DNA of 64,000 bases from Centrapalus pauciflorus (lineage: Eukaryota; Streptophyta; Magnoliopsida; Asterales; Asteraceae), in the NCBI GenBank assembly GCA_020465985.1, contig JAANYP010002836.1, positions 1 through 64,000 on the forward strand. The letters are read 5' to 3'. A model generated the notes under the pieces. The model was not told the origin of the DNA. It did no database searches and saw only the letters and a program-made list of their open reading frames with translations. A program made the translations under genes and the position numbers. This document shows positions 48,836 through 60,667 of the stretch, piece after piece. The stretch's first letter is position 1. The number at the start of each line of letters is the position of its first letter.

Positions 48836-51641
48836 TTACAGCTGTGCAAGTTTATGATCTAAAGCCTTCAAAAATTCTCTCTTCATCTCTTCTTTATCAC
48901 AAGATATTCTAGCTGATTTTATTTGCAGCAACATATCTTTTGAAAAATTGTAAAACTCAAGATTGAAGAAAATACCAGACCCATCTGTGAATTTGATTCT
49001 GTATGTCTTTGACTTGACAAACAGATCAATTTGCTTGATCTTTTTCCCTTTCTTCTCAGCATCTTCTATCTCTTGTCTTGCAAATTCAGGGTCAACCACT
49101 GTACTTAGATCTCTGATGAGTTGCTTTACTTGTGGAAGAGCAGATCTCACTTGTGTAACAGACCCTATGTTGTACATCTTTATCAGTTCATCTCTGGTCA
49201 GCTTCTGAACTATTTGCCAAAAAGTATCATACTCTTCTTCAGGACCAGACTCTCTTCTGATTACAAATTTGATTCTCAAGTCACGGTCATCCAGTGACTT
49301 AGCAAACCAGTAGTTGATTTGAGGCTTTGTGAAATCATGCTGATCAATCAGCTTCTCTATCTCCATAGCCTTTTGCAAGTGTTGCTCAAAGAGCACCCTC
49401 TTAACAGATGAAGGAATAGAAATAACTGCTTGATCAGTGGAAGCAGGTGCACTTACATCAGCTTCAGTTTGTACTGATTGAATTGATGGTTGGACTTCTT
49501 GGGATGGTTGAGCTTCTGGAGAGACTTTTGTTCTCTTTCTTTTGTCCATCTCCTTGTCATGAATCTCTTGCAGCCTTTCAGTTGACATGGACTGAGCCAT
49601 TTTCTTTGGGATACCTGCTGCAAATGCAAAATTTATCAAAAATCTTCTGTGCTCAGCTTTGGAGTGCACTGTTGGCATCTTTCTCTTCTTTGCTCCTTGC
49701 TTATGCTTAACCACAAACCCCTTTAAGTAATCACCTAAAGTCTCATCATCATCCATTGGGGTTTGGGCTTGCTGATCTAATTCCTTGTCCTGTTCTTCTG
49801 TTATTCTTTTGGCAATTTCAGCATCAAAGGCAATTTGGGCTTCCTTGGAAGAAAATTTTTGCTTTGGAGACTCAATGAGAATACCCTTGCCCTTGTCTTT
49901 TGCAGCAGATGTTGTAGCTTGGACTGTGCTTGATGAAGCTTGAATGCCTTCCCTGATCACAACTCCAGTAGCTTTTGAAGGAACAGCTTGAGTTTCTAGG
50001 CTAACAGCTTGAGAAGCTGTTGGGACTGCTAGCCTAGAAACTGGAACTGTTGATGCTGCTTGGACTGTTGTTGTTGGAGCTGTTTGAACTGACTTGGGAA
50101 CCTCCTGATTCTTCCCCTTTTTGAAAGCATTGGTTTGGTCAGAAGGACCTACAACCTTTGCCCCTTGGGTTTGAATCATCTGCTCTAATTTCATAATTTT
50201 ATTTCCACAGAGGGTGAACCCTTTGTGAAGATAATCCATTCGCTTATTCTGAGCAGCCTCTGCCTGTTTGAGTTCAAAAATTTGAGCCCCCTGTGCAGCA
50301 ATGATGGACATTTGATATTCCAACATGGCTACGACAGGTTTCAGCTTGGGATCCGTCAAAAGCATGAGTTGCAGACTTGTGTCAAGATCAGAAAACACCT
50401 GGGGTGCTTGTGATCTATCACTGACATTAAGACCAGAAGTAGAAACTTCTGGGCCCCTCTTTTCTTGGTTCTGGGGACTTCCAGCTTGTGTTTGCACACT
50501 TGCTGTTGCCATGAGCGTGGTCTTAGCTATGTTGGCCCTGTCCTGTGCCTCTTGTGCAGAGACATCAGTAGTGCCAGCCACAGAACTCATATGAACCATC
50601 TCTGAAGAGATGTTCACCTCCTGAGAGAGGATGGGAGTTTCCTCAACTGGTTCCCTTTGGATATTCTGTGCAGAAGTATCCTTCTGCACAGGGATATACG
50701 GCTCTTGTTGATGGGAGGAGGAGGAAGGAGCTCCTGGTCCCCTTTTTCTTTTATATAAGTATCTTAGTGGGCGTTTAGGCTGTACAAAAGGATCAGATGG
50801 AAAAATTTGTATCATGAGGAGTGGGTTGGGGTCCTGGGGGTGAAGCAGGAATGTTGGATTGTGTCTGCTCAGAACCCTCTCCTCTGTTTCCTGGAATGAT
50901 GTTCATCATTGCAGAGGGCAATGGAACATCTATACTTACAAAATTGGCACTTGGCTTTAACAGCCTTTTAATTGAAGACAGTGAGTGCCTATGGGAAACA
51001 TGTATCCGTTTATGTAAATGTGGAGTTGTGCAGGTGTGTGCAATAATTTTTGCCAAAAATCTAGGATACATGAGAAATTTCTCATTCTTTAGGGAATGAT
51101 GCCTTAACATCCCCTGAAAAATCATGTTAGAAAAATTGAACTGTTGGCCAGTAGAAAAGCACACTAAGGCAGTGGCAATATTTGAAGAAAACTCAGACCA
51201 ACCAGTTCTTTTGGGGCTTAAACATTGCTGAATAACATGCACAAGGTATTTCCATTTAGGAGAAAAATGTGCCTTAAGAAAAGTAAAAGAATCAGCAGGA
51301 CCCCTGTAACCAATATTTTGAAGACCAAGGTGTAAAGCTTGAAGGGATAGGTCGGTTATACCTGAGGCATCTTGAAGATGCAGGTGACGTCTGATGGATT
51401 CCTCAGTGATATTGATGACAGTTCCATCAATCTTGGATAGGAGGGTAGGCACTCCATTGATGGTTTGAACAGATGCATGATTCCAAAACTGTTCAATATG
51501 GGAGATGTATATAGTACGGTTAATGGTTAGGGCATAATGGATATGGGAGTGCCTGAGGAAATCCATCATTGCATGAAACGGTTGAAATTCAGAGTGTTTT
51601 AGGGTGTATGGGAGGCAGTTGTGTTCTTTTACAAACTCCAT
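48836..51641 (-). pseudogene. SIRE third ORF (env-like position) of copy B, one frameshift
   Basis: The ATG is at 51641. The first 282 codons hold Asp-Phe-Leu-Arg-His-Ser, Ile-Glu-Gln-Phe-Trp-Asn, Arg-Arg-His-Leu and Leu-Ser-Pro-Lys-Arg-Thr-Gly-Trp-Ser-Glu-Phe-Ser-Ser-Asn-Ile-Ala, a block I know from ORFs following pol in Asteraceae SIRE elements. A frameshift near 50800 leads into a second frame of 659 codons (50815-48836): Ser/Gln/Thr-rich, with a possible coiled coil (about residues 155-210), a basic Lys-Lys-Arg-Lys run and a charged C-terminus. I see no signal peptide or clear membrane segment, so env-like refers to position only. Function unknown. It ends 90 bp before the purine tract. 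Confidence 0.75.
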
Positions 51642-51982
51642 TGTTGAAGAAACGATGGTTTAGGGTTTGAAAGAAGAATGTGTGATTCGTTCAGAGAGAA
51701 AGCAAGAGGCCGTGGAAGAAGAATTTGTAACTGGTAGTTACAACTGAACGAAATCGGGACCTTTAAAGGTTTCGAAAGGTTGGGTCCCGCGCACACATTT
51801 GAAAAATTACCCAAATACCCTGCACACTTTGACAGATCAAGTGAAAATAACTAGCAGTCCGAGAAAATGAACTAGCAGCATGAGAAAAATCTCATGTTGT
51901 TAGTTTAAAATTAGGCAACTTTTCAATGAAACAGTGTCTCCCCCTTAAATAAGCATACTGAGTGGATATTAATGAAAACCAA
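51642..51982 (-). other. Copy B spacer between pol and ORF3
   Basis: About 340 bp. After TTTAAGGGGGAGACACTG it carries three repeat motifs (CATGTTGTTAG inverted form, CATGCTGCTAGTTC, GGACTGCTAGTTA on minus). ORF3 would need splicing, an internal start or a separate RNA for translation. Confidence 0.6.
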
Positions 51983-54900
51983 TTAATCCATGTTTACCAT
52001 ACCAATATTTGATACTAGGAAAGTGAACCTTCCCACATCAAAAGGTTTTGTAAATAGATCAGCTAACTGATCATCTGTATGTATTTTGGTAACTTGGATT
52101 AACTTCTTTTCATTACAGTCTCTGATGAAGTGAAATCTGATTTCTATATGCTTGGTTTTTTGGGAATTTCACTGGGTTTTGCACAATGCTGATTGCACTT
52201 GAATTGTCAATATAAATAGGAGTGGATAAGAAATTCATACCATAGTCTCTTAGTTGATTTTGAATCCACATTACCTGGGAGCAGCAGCTTGCAGCTGCTA
52301 CGTATTCTGCTTCAGTGGATGATGTGGAGACAGTTGTTTGCTTTTTGCATTGCCAAGAGACCATTCTTGCTCCTAAGTATTGACATCCACCAGTTGTGGA
52401 TTTCCTGTCAATGTTGCATCCACCATAGTCACTGTCAGAATAAGCAGTTAGTTCAAAAGGAGAGTCTTTAGGATACCATAGGCCTAAATGTGGTTGGCCT
52501 TTAAGATATCTAAAGATTCTCTTAACAGCAACCAAGTGAGAATCCTTTGGAGAGCATTGAAACCTAGCACACACACAGACAGCAAACATAATATCAGGTC
52601 TGGAAGATGTTAGATACATAAGGGATCCTATAAGGGATCTGTATAGATGAATGTCCACATCTATGCCATCTTTGTCTGTATGGAGCTGTTTATGAGAATC
52701 CATTGGAGTGCTTGCAACCTTTGTGTCTTGATAGCCAAACTTTTCCAGTATGTCTTTGACATACTTTGATTGACTTATGAATAGACCAGTAGGCTTCTGT
52801 TTAACCTGCAGCCCTAGAAAGAATGTGAGTTCCCCCATTGAACTCATTTGAAACTTTTTGTGCATTAGGGTCTCAAATTCTTTGCACAAACCATCATTTG
52901 TTGAGCCAAAGATGATATCATCCACATAGATTTGGACAAGTAAAATCTCATCTTTGATGGATTTAGTGAAAAGTGTTTTGTCCAGAGTGCCTCTCTTGAA
53001 TCCATTCTGTAGAAGATATGATGACAGAGTGTCATACCATGCTCTGGGGGCTTGGTGAAGACCATAGAGGGCCTTGTCCAGCTTGTACACCCTGTCTGGA
53101 TACTTGTAGTCTTCAAAACCAGGAGGTTGACACACATATACTTCCTCTTCAATTGTCCCATACAGGAAAGCAGACTTGACATCCATTTGATACACTTTAA
53201 ATCCTTTGAAGCTTGCATAGGCTAGAAATAGTCTGATGGCTTCAATTCTTGCTACTGGAGCAAATACATCATCATAATCAATGCATTCTTCTTGAGTGTA
53301 CCCTTGTGCTACTAGTCTTGCTTTGTTCTTGATGACTATCCCTCTCTCATCCTTCTTGTTTCTGAACACCCATCTTGTACCAATTGCTCTCTTACCTTTA
53401 GGTAGATCCACCAGAGTCCATACATTCTGAATTTTGAACTGTAAAAGCTCTTCTTGCATAGCTTCAATCCAGGATGAATCTTTTAATGCTTCTGATGCCT
53501 TTTTGGGTTCTAGTTGAGACATGAAACAGGCATGTTCAAAAGCAGCTAGACTGAATTCAGGAACTGCTTGTTCAGCAGCAGCAGTCTCATTGTGAACCAT
53601 TTTCCTTGTTTGAACAGGAGTGCTTGGATCACCCAGTATTTGATTGAGAGGGTGATACTTGTGAACCCTTAGTGTGGGCTCTCTCTTTGTTTGAAAAGAA
53701 GTTCCAAGATTTGTATCATCTCCATCAGAACTAGTAAAAGGATCAGCTTCAGGAACAGCTTGACTTGAATCTGGGACTGTGTCCCTTTGTGTTGGAGCTG
53801 TTCTCTCAGGACTTGGGAGTGGCACTTCAGTATCTGGATGTGCATCATGTTGAGCATTCAGTACCCCTGGAGGATCACATGACAGAAGTGGTAGAGTGGT
53901 GTAATCATCCCAACTTGTTGAATCTGCAGCAGTCTGAAACTTTGTGCCAACAGCTTGAGAAATTGTATTGGCAGCATGAGAATTTGTGTTAGCAGCTTCA
54001 ACCGTGTATGCATCAGCTTCTGCAGTATACTCAACAAAGCTCAGAGAATGTGTTAGTGAATCTAAATCAAACAACCAATCAGGACCAGTGCCTTTGATAT
54101 TAGCAGTATTTTCATTAAATTCAACATTGGTTGTTTTAGACACACTGTTGTATACTCTATAGGCTTTGCTTTGATTTGAGTATCCTACAAAGAATCCTTC
54201 TTCAGCTTTACTTTACAAACTTTCCTAAGTGAGTCTTAGTGTGAAGAATAGTACATGGGCATCCAAAAGACTTGAAGAAAGCAATTAGGGGACTTTTGTT
54301 ATGGAATAACTCATAGGGAGTTTTTCCTTGTGATTGAACAACTTGAACCCTATTTAGAACATAACAGGCTGTATTATCAGCTTCTGCCCAGAAAGTCATT
54401 GGCAGATTTGAATCAGCTAACATTGTTCTAGCAGCCTCAATTAATGTTCTGTTCTTTCTTTCAGCTACACCGTTTTGTTGTGGTGTTCTTGGTGCACTAT
54501 ATTGTCTAGCAATGCCTTTGGACTCACAGAAACTGTTTAGAATGTGATTTTTAAATTCTGTTCCATTGTCTGATCTTATCACCTTAACTTTGGAATTTGA
54601 TTGGTTTTCTATGTTAAGGATAAAAGACTTAACTAGCTCAGCAGTTTCATCTTTGGACCTAAGAAAGTAAACCCAAGTAAATCTGGTGAAATCATCAACA
54701 ATGACTAAACAGTATGCCATTTTATTCAAGCTCAAAACAGATGTTGGACCAAATAGATCCATATGTAGCAACTGAAGGACAGATGAGATTGAATTTACTT
54801 CTTTGGTCTTATGAGAAGTTTTGTGTTGCTTACCTTTAAGGCATGCTACACAATGATCATCACAAATGAACTCCTTTTGTGGTAAGCCTCTTACCAGATT

Positions 54901-56590
54901 CCTTTTAACTAAAGCATTCATGGACTTGAAGTTCATGTGACACATCCTTCTATGCCAAAGAGCAGACTCATTTGATGATGCTTTGGATATTAAACAGCTT
55001 AGAGTATTTGATTTATATAAGAGATCTGTGTCCAGGCAGTAAACATTGTCCTTTCTTGGTGTTCTTAGTAAAACAAGATTTTCAGGAACTTTGAAATCTT
55101 TTGAAAGAACAATGCACTCAGAATCTGTGAACAGAACAATGTTTTGTTTGTCACAGATTTGAGAGACACTTAATAAATTGTACTTAAGCTGTTCAACATA
55201 CAAAACATCATGGAATGTCATGTTGCCTGCATTAACAGTACCTTTACCTGTAACCTTACCTCCTTTTGAGTTTCCTCCAAATGCAACAAAACCTCCATCA
55301 AAACCTTTGAAATTTGACAAGCATTCAGAGTTGCCTGTCATGTGCCTAGAGCATCCACTGTCCAGATGCCATCTTGTTCTATGAGGAGACCTGTGGTTGC
55401 CCTCAGAGGGCAGTTCAGTGGAGGAGACATTTGATGTTTCTGCCATAAGTGCTTGATTTTGAAATTCTTCCTCTGTCTAATCACTCCAGTCAAACACATT
55501 GTCTTCTTGAGAGACAAGTGCTGTTGATGATGATGTTAGAATGGGTTGTGAAGTCCTTGATGGCTGTTGACCTTGAGATCTACATTCTCTGGCAAAGTGA
55601 CCAAGCTTATGGCATTTACAGCATTCCACTTTTGATTTATCAAAAGATGGTTTGCCTTCTGTCTTGGCTTGAAAGTTGGTCCTACCAGTTTTTTTCAGAA
55701 ATCTTTTGGCCCTCATGGTCAACATTGCATGCTGCCACTTTAAATCCATCTCTTCAAGATCATCTGGATGAATTTGTTCCAAGTCTTCAACATTTAGAGC
55801 AAATAATCCATCATTGGCAACAAAAGCCTCATAGTGAGTTTCAGCAGAGTTTCCATCACCACCTGAGAAAGAATCAGAGTTATTAGATTTTTCAGAAGAC
55901 AGAAGAGCAGTATTGTGATTATAAGAAAAGGATTTCTTTTTAGCATCAATCTCAGTCTCAAACACTCTTAAACTGTTATACAGATCATTCAATTCTATCT
56001 CATCAAGAGTGTCTTTTGTTCTCCATTGTGCAGCATAGACTGTCCATTCTTCTCCAAGAGATATGAGAAACTTTCTGTTGACTTCATCTTGATCCAGATT
56101 AACCTTTGCACTTTCCAGTTCACTTATCAGTTTGTTGAACCTGTCAAAGATTTGAGTAAGGTTTTCATTCTTGCCACCAGAAAAGTTTTCATACTGCTGT
56201 TTCAAGAGGTCCTTTTGGTTTCTCTTGGTACTGGCATTACCAGCAAACCTCTTCTCTAAGGCATTCCAAAGAGAATGAGCAGTATAAAATTTTTTAAACT
56301 GATGTTGATAAGCATTAGGAAAGGCTATTTGTAAAAGTGTAAGTGCTTTCACTTCATTCATTCTAGCCTTCCTTTCAAGTTCAGTTTTTGGAGGAGTTTT
56401 GACTGGTTTTCCCTCATCATCAAGTTCTGGATCAACTACAAGAGGAAATTCAACAGCTTCCCATATGGCATAATCAATGAATTGAATATGCTGTTGAATC
56501 CTGAGTTTCCACATCTCAAACTCAGTGGGCTTGAGCATAGGCACTTTCAGGTCCTTGCCCAGATCCACTGCTGCTATTTTCAAATTCCAT
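51983..56590 (-). pseudogene. SIRE copy B gag-pol, spliced form, few breaks
   Basis: Starts at ATG 56590-56588. A one-base insertion near 56550 shifts the frame early; from there gag is open to a TAG at 55479-55477 (CAG in copy A). The same frame resumes and crosses from gag into pol at 55403/55402, exactly where copy A has its 1,456-bp intron; the coiled coil and second zinc knuckle are absent. Protease, integrase with Gln-Gln-Asn-Gly-Val-Ala-Glu-Arg, RT and RNase H follow as in copy A. Frameshifts lie near 54215 (pol linker) and 52150 (RNase H). Overall very similar to copy A. Confidence 0.9.
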
Positions 56591-56691
56591 TGCAAAATAA
56601 TTGAAAATTTAAAAGAAAGTTTTTGACTTTGAAAAATAAAGAGTAACCTGGTTTGAAAAACCTGATTTGAACAACCTGGTTTGACAAACCT

Positions 56692-56704
56692 GGCTCTGAT
56701 ACCA
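56692..56704 (-). other. Primer-binding site of copy B
   Basis: TGGTATCAGAGCC on minus, two bases after the LTR; complementary to initiator tRNA-Met. Confidence 0.88.
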
Positions 56705-56706
56705 CT

Positions 56707-57328
56707 TGTCAGGATCTATATATGAATTACCAAGACTAACTGATTTGAATTTATCAGAGTATAAATCAATAATCTTGCTTTGAATCAAAGTTTAATCAAG
56801 AAGTTTGCGGAACAACACTTAATTATTTTAACAAAAACTTTCAGAATCAATAATGAATAAACACACAAGAATTAATCAAGACTGTTTGTATTGCTGAATT
56901 CAATGATTACAATCACCTCTAATCTGTTTGATTAGACGAAGAACACAGACTGTTCTTAGGGTTTTACAACCTTAGAGGCTTATGAAAACTTAATCAACAA
57001 AGCAATTACAGACTCAAAATATGCAGGAAAAACCTATACAATAGAAAGACCTATTCTATGTATTTATATTGCTTCTTGATATGTTTCCTTGACGAATAAT
57101 GACTTCTCTGATAGTAGATATGCTGGAATCTTCACGTAGATATCGTTTCCTGAAAATCAGCACTTTCTGTTTCTGAAACTGTTGAGCAGCTTGAATCTCT
57201 TGACAGCATGAGCAGAGCAGCTTGAGTTGTTTTGCTCTGGCAGCTTGAACTTTTACACTAGCAGCTCGAGTTTCTTCAACTAGCAGCATGAACTTTGTAT
57301 TTACATTTAAAAACTACTAACAGTCTGA
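56707..57328 (-). repeat. 5' LTR of inverted SIRE copy B, lacking its first 45 bp
   Basis: Covers LTR positions 46-667 on minus. At 57324-57328 TCTGA is shared between the LTR and the ORF3 sequence that follows, so copy B ends in a 5-bp microhomology rather than at a normal LTR end. Confidence 0.92.
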
Positions 57329-58879
57329 TCTTGAGACAAGTCTGCAACTCATGCTTTTGACGGATCCCAAGCTGAAACCTGTCGTAGCCATGTTGGAATA
57401 TCAAATGTCCATCATTGCTGCACAGGGGGCTCAAATTTTTGAACTCAAACAGGCAGAGGCTGCTCAGAATAAGCGAATGGATTATCTTCACAAAGGGTTC
57501 ACCCTCTGTGGAAATAAAATTATGAAATTAGAGCATATGATTCAAACCCAAGGGGCAAAGGTTGTAGGTCCTTCTGACCAAACCAATGCTTCAAAAAGGG
57601 GGAGAATCAGGAGGTTCCCAAGTCAGTTCAAACAGCTCCAACAACAACAGTCCAAGCAGCATCAACAGTTCCAGTTTCTAGGCTAGCAGTCCCAACAGCT
57701 TCTCAAGCTGTTAGCCTAGAAACTCAAGCTGCTCCTTCAAAAGCTACTGGAGTTGTGATCAGGGAAGGCATTCAAGCTTCATCAAGCACAGTCCAAGCTA
57801 CAACATCTGCTGCAAAAGACAAGGGCAAGGGTATTCTTATTGAGTCTCCAAAGCATTAATTTTCTTCCAAGGAAGCCCAAATTGCCTTTGATGCTGAAAT
57901 TGCCAAAAGAATAGCAGAAGAACAGGACAAGGAATTAGATCAGCAAGCCCAAACCTCAATGGATGATGATGAGACTTTAGGTGATTACTTAAAGGGGTTT
58001 GTGGTTAAGCATAAGCAAGGAGCAAAGAAGAGAAAGATGCCAACAGGGCACTCCAAAGCTGAGCACAGAAGATTTTTGATAAATTTTGCATTTGCGGCAG
58101 GTATCCCAAAGAAAATGGCTCAGTCCATGTCAACTGAAAGGCTGCAAGAGATTCATGACAAGGAGATGGACAAAAGAAAGAGAACAAAAGTCTCTCCAGA
58201 AGCTCAACCATCCCAAGAAGTCCAACCATCAATTCAATCAGTACAAACTGAAGCTGATGTAAGTGCACCTGCTTCCACTGATCAAGCAGTTATTTCTATT
58301 CCTTCATCTGTTAAGAGGGTGCTCTTTGAGCAACACTTGCAAAAGGCTATGGAGATAGAGAAGCTGATTGATCAGCATGATTTCACAAAACCTCAAATCA
58401 ACTACTGGTTTGCTAAGTCACTGGATGACCGTGACTTGAGAATCAAATTTGTAATCAGAAGAGAGTCTGGTCGTGAAGAAGAGTATGATACTTTTTGGCA
58501 AATAGTTCAGAAGCTGACCAGAGATGAACTGATAAAGATGTACAACATAGGGTCTGTTACACAAGTGAGATCTGCTCTTCCACAAGTAAAGCAACTCATC
58601 AGAGATCTAAGTACAGTGGTTGACCCTGAATTTGCAAGACAAGAGATAGAAGATGCTGAGAAGAAAAGGAAAAAGATCAAGCAAATTGATCTGTTTGTCA
58701 AGTCAAAGACATACAGAATCAAATTCACAGATGGGTCTGGTATTTTCTTCAATCTTGAGTTTTACAATTTTTCAAAATATATGTTGCTGCAAATAAAATC
58801 AGCTAGAATATCTTGTGATAAAGAAGAGATGAAGAGAGAATTTTTGAAGGCTTTAGATCATAAACTTGCACAGCTGTAA
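57324..58879 (+). pseudogene. SIRE third ORF, C-terminal part (tail of the outer element)
   Basis: Matches copy B ORF3 from about codon 142 of its second frame to the end. Breaks relative to copy B: a one-base loss near 57590 that shifts the frame, and AAATT to TTAAT giving a TAA near 57857. From 57959 to 58879 it is open for 306 codons and nearly identical to copy B. It is followed by the purine tract and the outer 3' LTR. Confidence 0.85.
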
Positions 58880-58966
58880 GTTTTGTAAGCCTTGGTTTGT
58901 AAATAAAAGCTTACTTATTCATTTCCATTTTTTGTATAGAACTTAAAGTCTTGTGTAAAGAATTTA

Positions 58967-58980
58967 AGTTAGGGGGAGAT
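58967..58980 (+). other. Polypurine tract of the outer element
   Basis: AGTTAGGGGGAGAT immediately before the LTR. Confidence 0.88.
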
Positions 58981-59647
58981 TGTTGGGAAATAGTTTAAGT
59001 ATATTCAAGCTGTTAGTTAGACTTCTCAGATTGTTAGTAGTTTTTAAATGTAAATACAAAGTTCATGCTGCTAGTTGAAGAAACTCGAGCTGCTAGTGTA
59101 AAAGTTCAAGCTGCCAGAGCAAAACAACTCAAGCTGCTCTGCTCATGCTGTCAAGAGATTCAAGCTGCTCAACAGTTTCAGAAACAGAAAGTGCTGATTT
59201 TCAGGAAACGATATCTACGTGAAGATTCCAGCATATCTACTATCAGAGAAGTCATTATTCGTCAAGGAAACATATCAAGAAGCAATATAAATACATAGAA
59301 TAGGTCTTTCTATTGTATAGGTTTTTCCTGCATATTTTGAGTCTGTAATTGCTTTGTTGATTAAGTTTTCATAAGCCTCTAAGGTTGTAAAACCCTAAGA
59401 ACAGTCTGTGTTCTTCGTCTAATCAAACAGATTAGAGGTGATTGTAATCGTTGAATTTAGCAATACAAACAGTCTTGATTAATTCTTGTGTGTTTATTCA
59501 TTATTGATTCTGAAAGTTTTTGTTAAAATAATTAAGTGTTGTTCCGCAAACTTCTTGATTAAACTTTGATTCAAAGCAAGATTATTGATTTATACTCTGA
59601 TAAATTCAAATCAGTTAGTCTTGGTAATTCATATTTAGATCCTGACA
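58981..59647 (+). repeat. 3' LTR of the composite (SIRE, 667 bp)
   Basis: Same length and ends as the LTR at 40613, about four differences. Followed by the second ATTAT. Confidence 0.95.
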
Positions 59648-59652
59648 ATTAT

Positions 59653-60667
59653 TGAGTTTCCGATAGTCGATGCAAACTCGCCATCCAGTGACCGCCCTCG
59701 ATGGAATCAATTCATTCTTTTCATTAAGAACGACGGACATCCCCCCTTTCTTTGGGACCACATGAATAGGACTAACCCACAGCGAATCAGAGATTGGATA
59801 TATCATACCAGCATGAAGAAGCTTCAACACTTCCTTCTTGATAACCTCGTGAATTTTTGGATTGACCCTCCTTTGGGGTTGAATCACGGGCTTGAAATCC
59901 TCTTCCATCAGTATCTTATGAGTGCAATAAGCAGGACTGATACCCTTGATATCAGAGATTTTCCACACGATGGCCTGCTTGTGGGATTTCAAGACATGAA
60001 TCAAACTCGCTTTCTCGTTAGGTGAGAGGTCTTTGGCTATAATAACCGGAAGCTGAGATGACCCCTCCAGAAAAGCGTACTCTAAATGCGCTGGTAACTC
60101 TTTCAGCTCAAGAGTCGGAGGGTCTTCAATCGAGGATTTGGATTTGATACTTTCCTTCAGATCTAACGTAACAATCTCCTCATGAGCAGGAGGTGATTCT
60201 ATCGTGCACAAAGGAAAGAGATGAATGGAATCAAAGAGACATACAGAATGATCAGAATCAAGAGACAATGGGCACAGAGATATATCATCATCAATAGACT
60301 CTTTATCTACAAAAGAAGTGGATCTCTCATACCCAATCAACAGAGACTTTACAAGCGTCTCATCAATCTCAGAATGCATTTCTCTTTCAGAAGAGCTATA
60401 GGAGCGAACAAAGCAAATTGACTCGACAGTATCATCAGCTCTCTGCATAGCTTTGTCAACATCAAAACTGACATGCTCATCTCCCACCGTAAGGGTCAAC
60501 TTCCTATTCAGAACATCAATCATCGCACGGGATGTCGCTAAAAATGGACGCCCTATGAGAGAAACATATTTGTCTTCATGCATATCCATGATGACAAAGT
60601 CTACCGGAAATACAAACTTATCAACTTTCACCAACATGTTCTCCGCAATACCCCGAGGAAATTTCAC
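59653..60667 (-). pseudogene. Athila protease end and start of RT
   Basis: Open from about 60667 to the insertion. It includes Val-Asp-Phe-Val-Ile-Met-Asp and Ile-Gly-Arg-Pro-Phe-Leu-Ala-Thr (protease C-terminal half), a linker, and the RT start Ile-Gln-Pro-Gln-Arg-Arg-Val-Asn-Pro, Trp-Val-Ser-Pro-Ile-His-Val-Val-Pro-Lys-Lys-Gly-Gly and Cys-Ile-Asp-Tyr-Arg-Lys-Leu-Asn. RT continues at 40607. Confidence 0.9.

Larger units (their letters stand above)
40608..59652 (+). mobile_element. 19-kb SIRE Copia composite with an inverted internal copy
   Basis: ATTAT at 40608-40612 and again at 59648-59652 flanks a unit of 19,035 bp with 667-bp direct LTRs at both ends. Removing the unit and one ATTAT restores the Athila RT frame (Lys-Leu-Asn-Asn/Ala-Thr-Arg-Lys). 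Inside: copy A (LTR, gag, pol; plus), a 189-bp foreign segment, a partial LTR, then inverted copy B (LTR-gag-pol-ORF3-LTR; minus), then the tail of ORF3 and the 3' LTR (plus). The outer LTRs differ at about four positions, so the unit is young. See findings for how it may have arisen. Confidence 0.92.
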
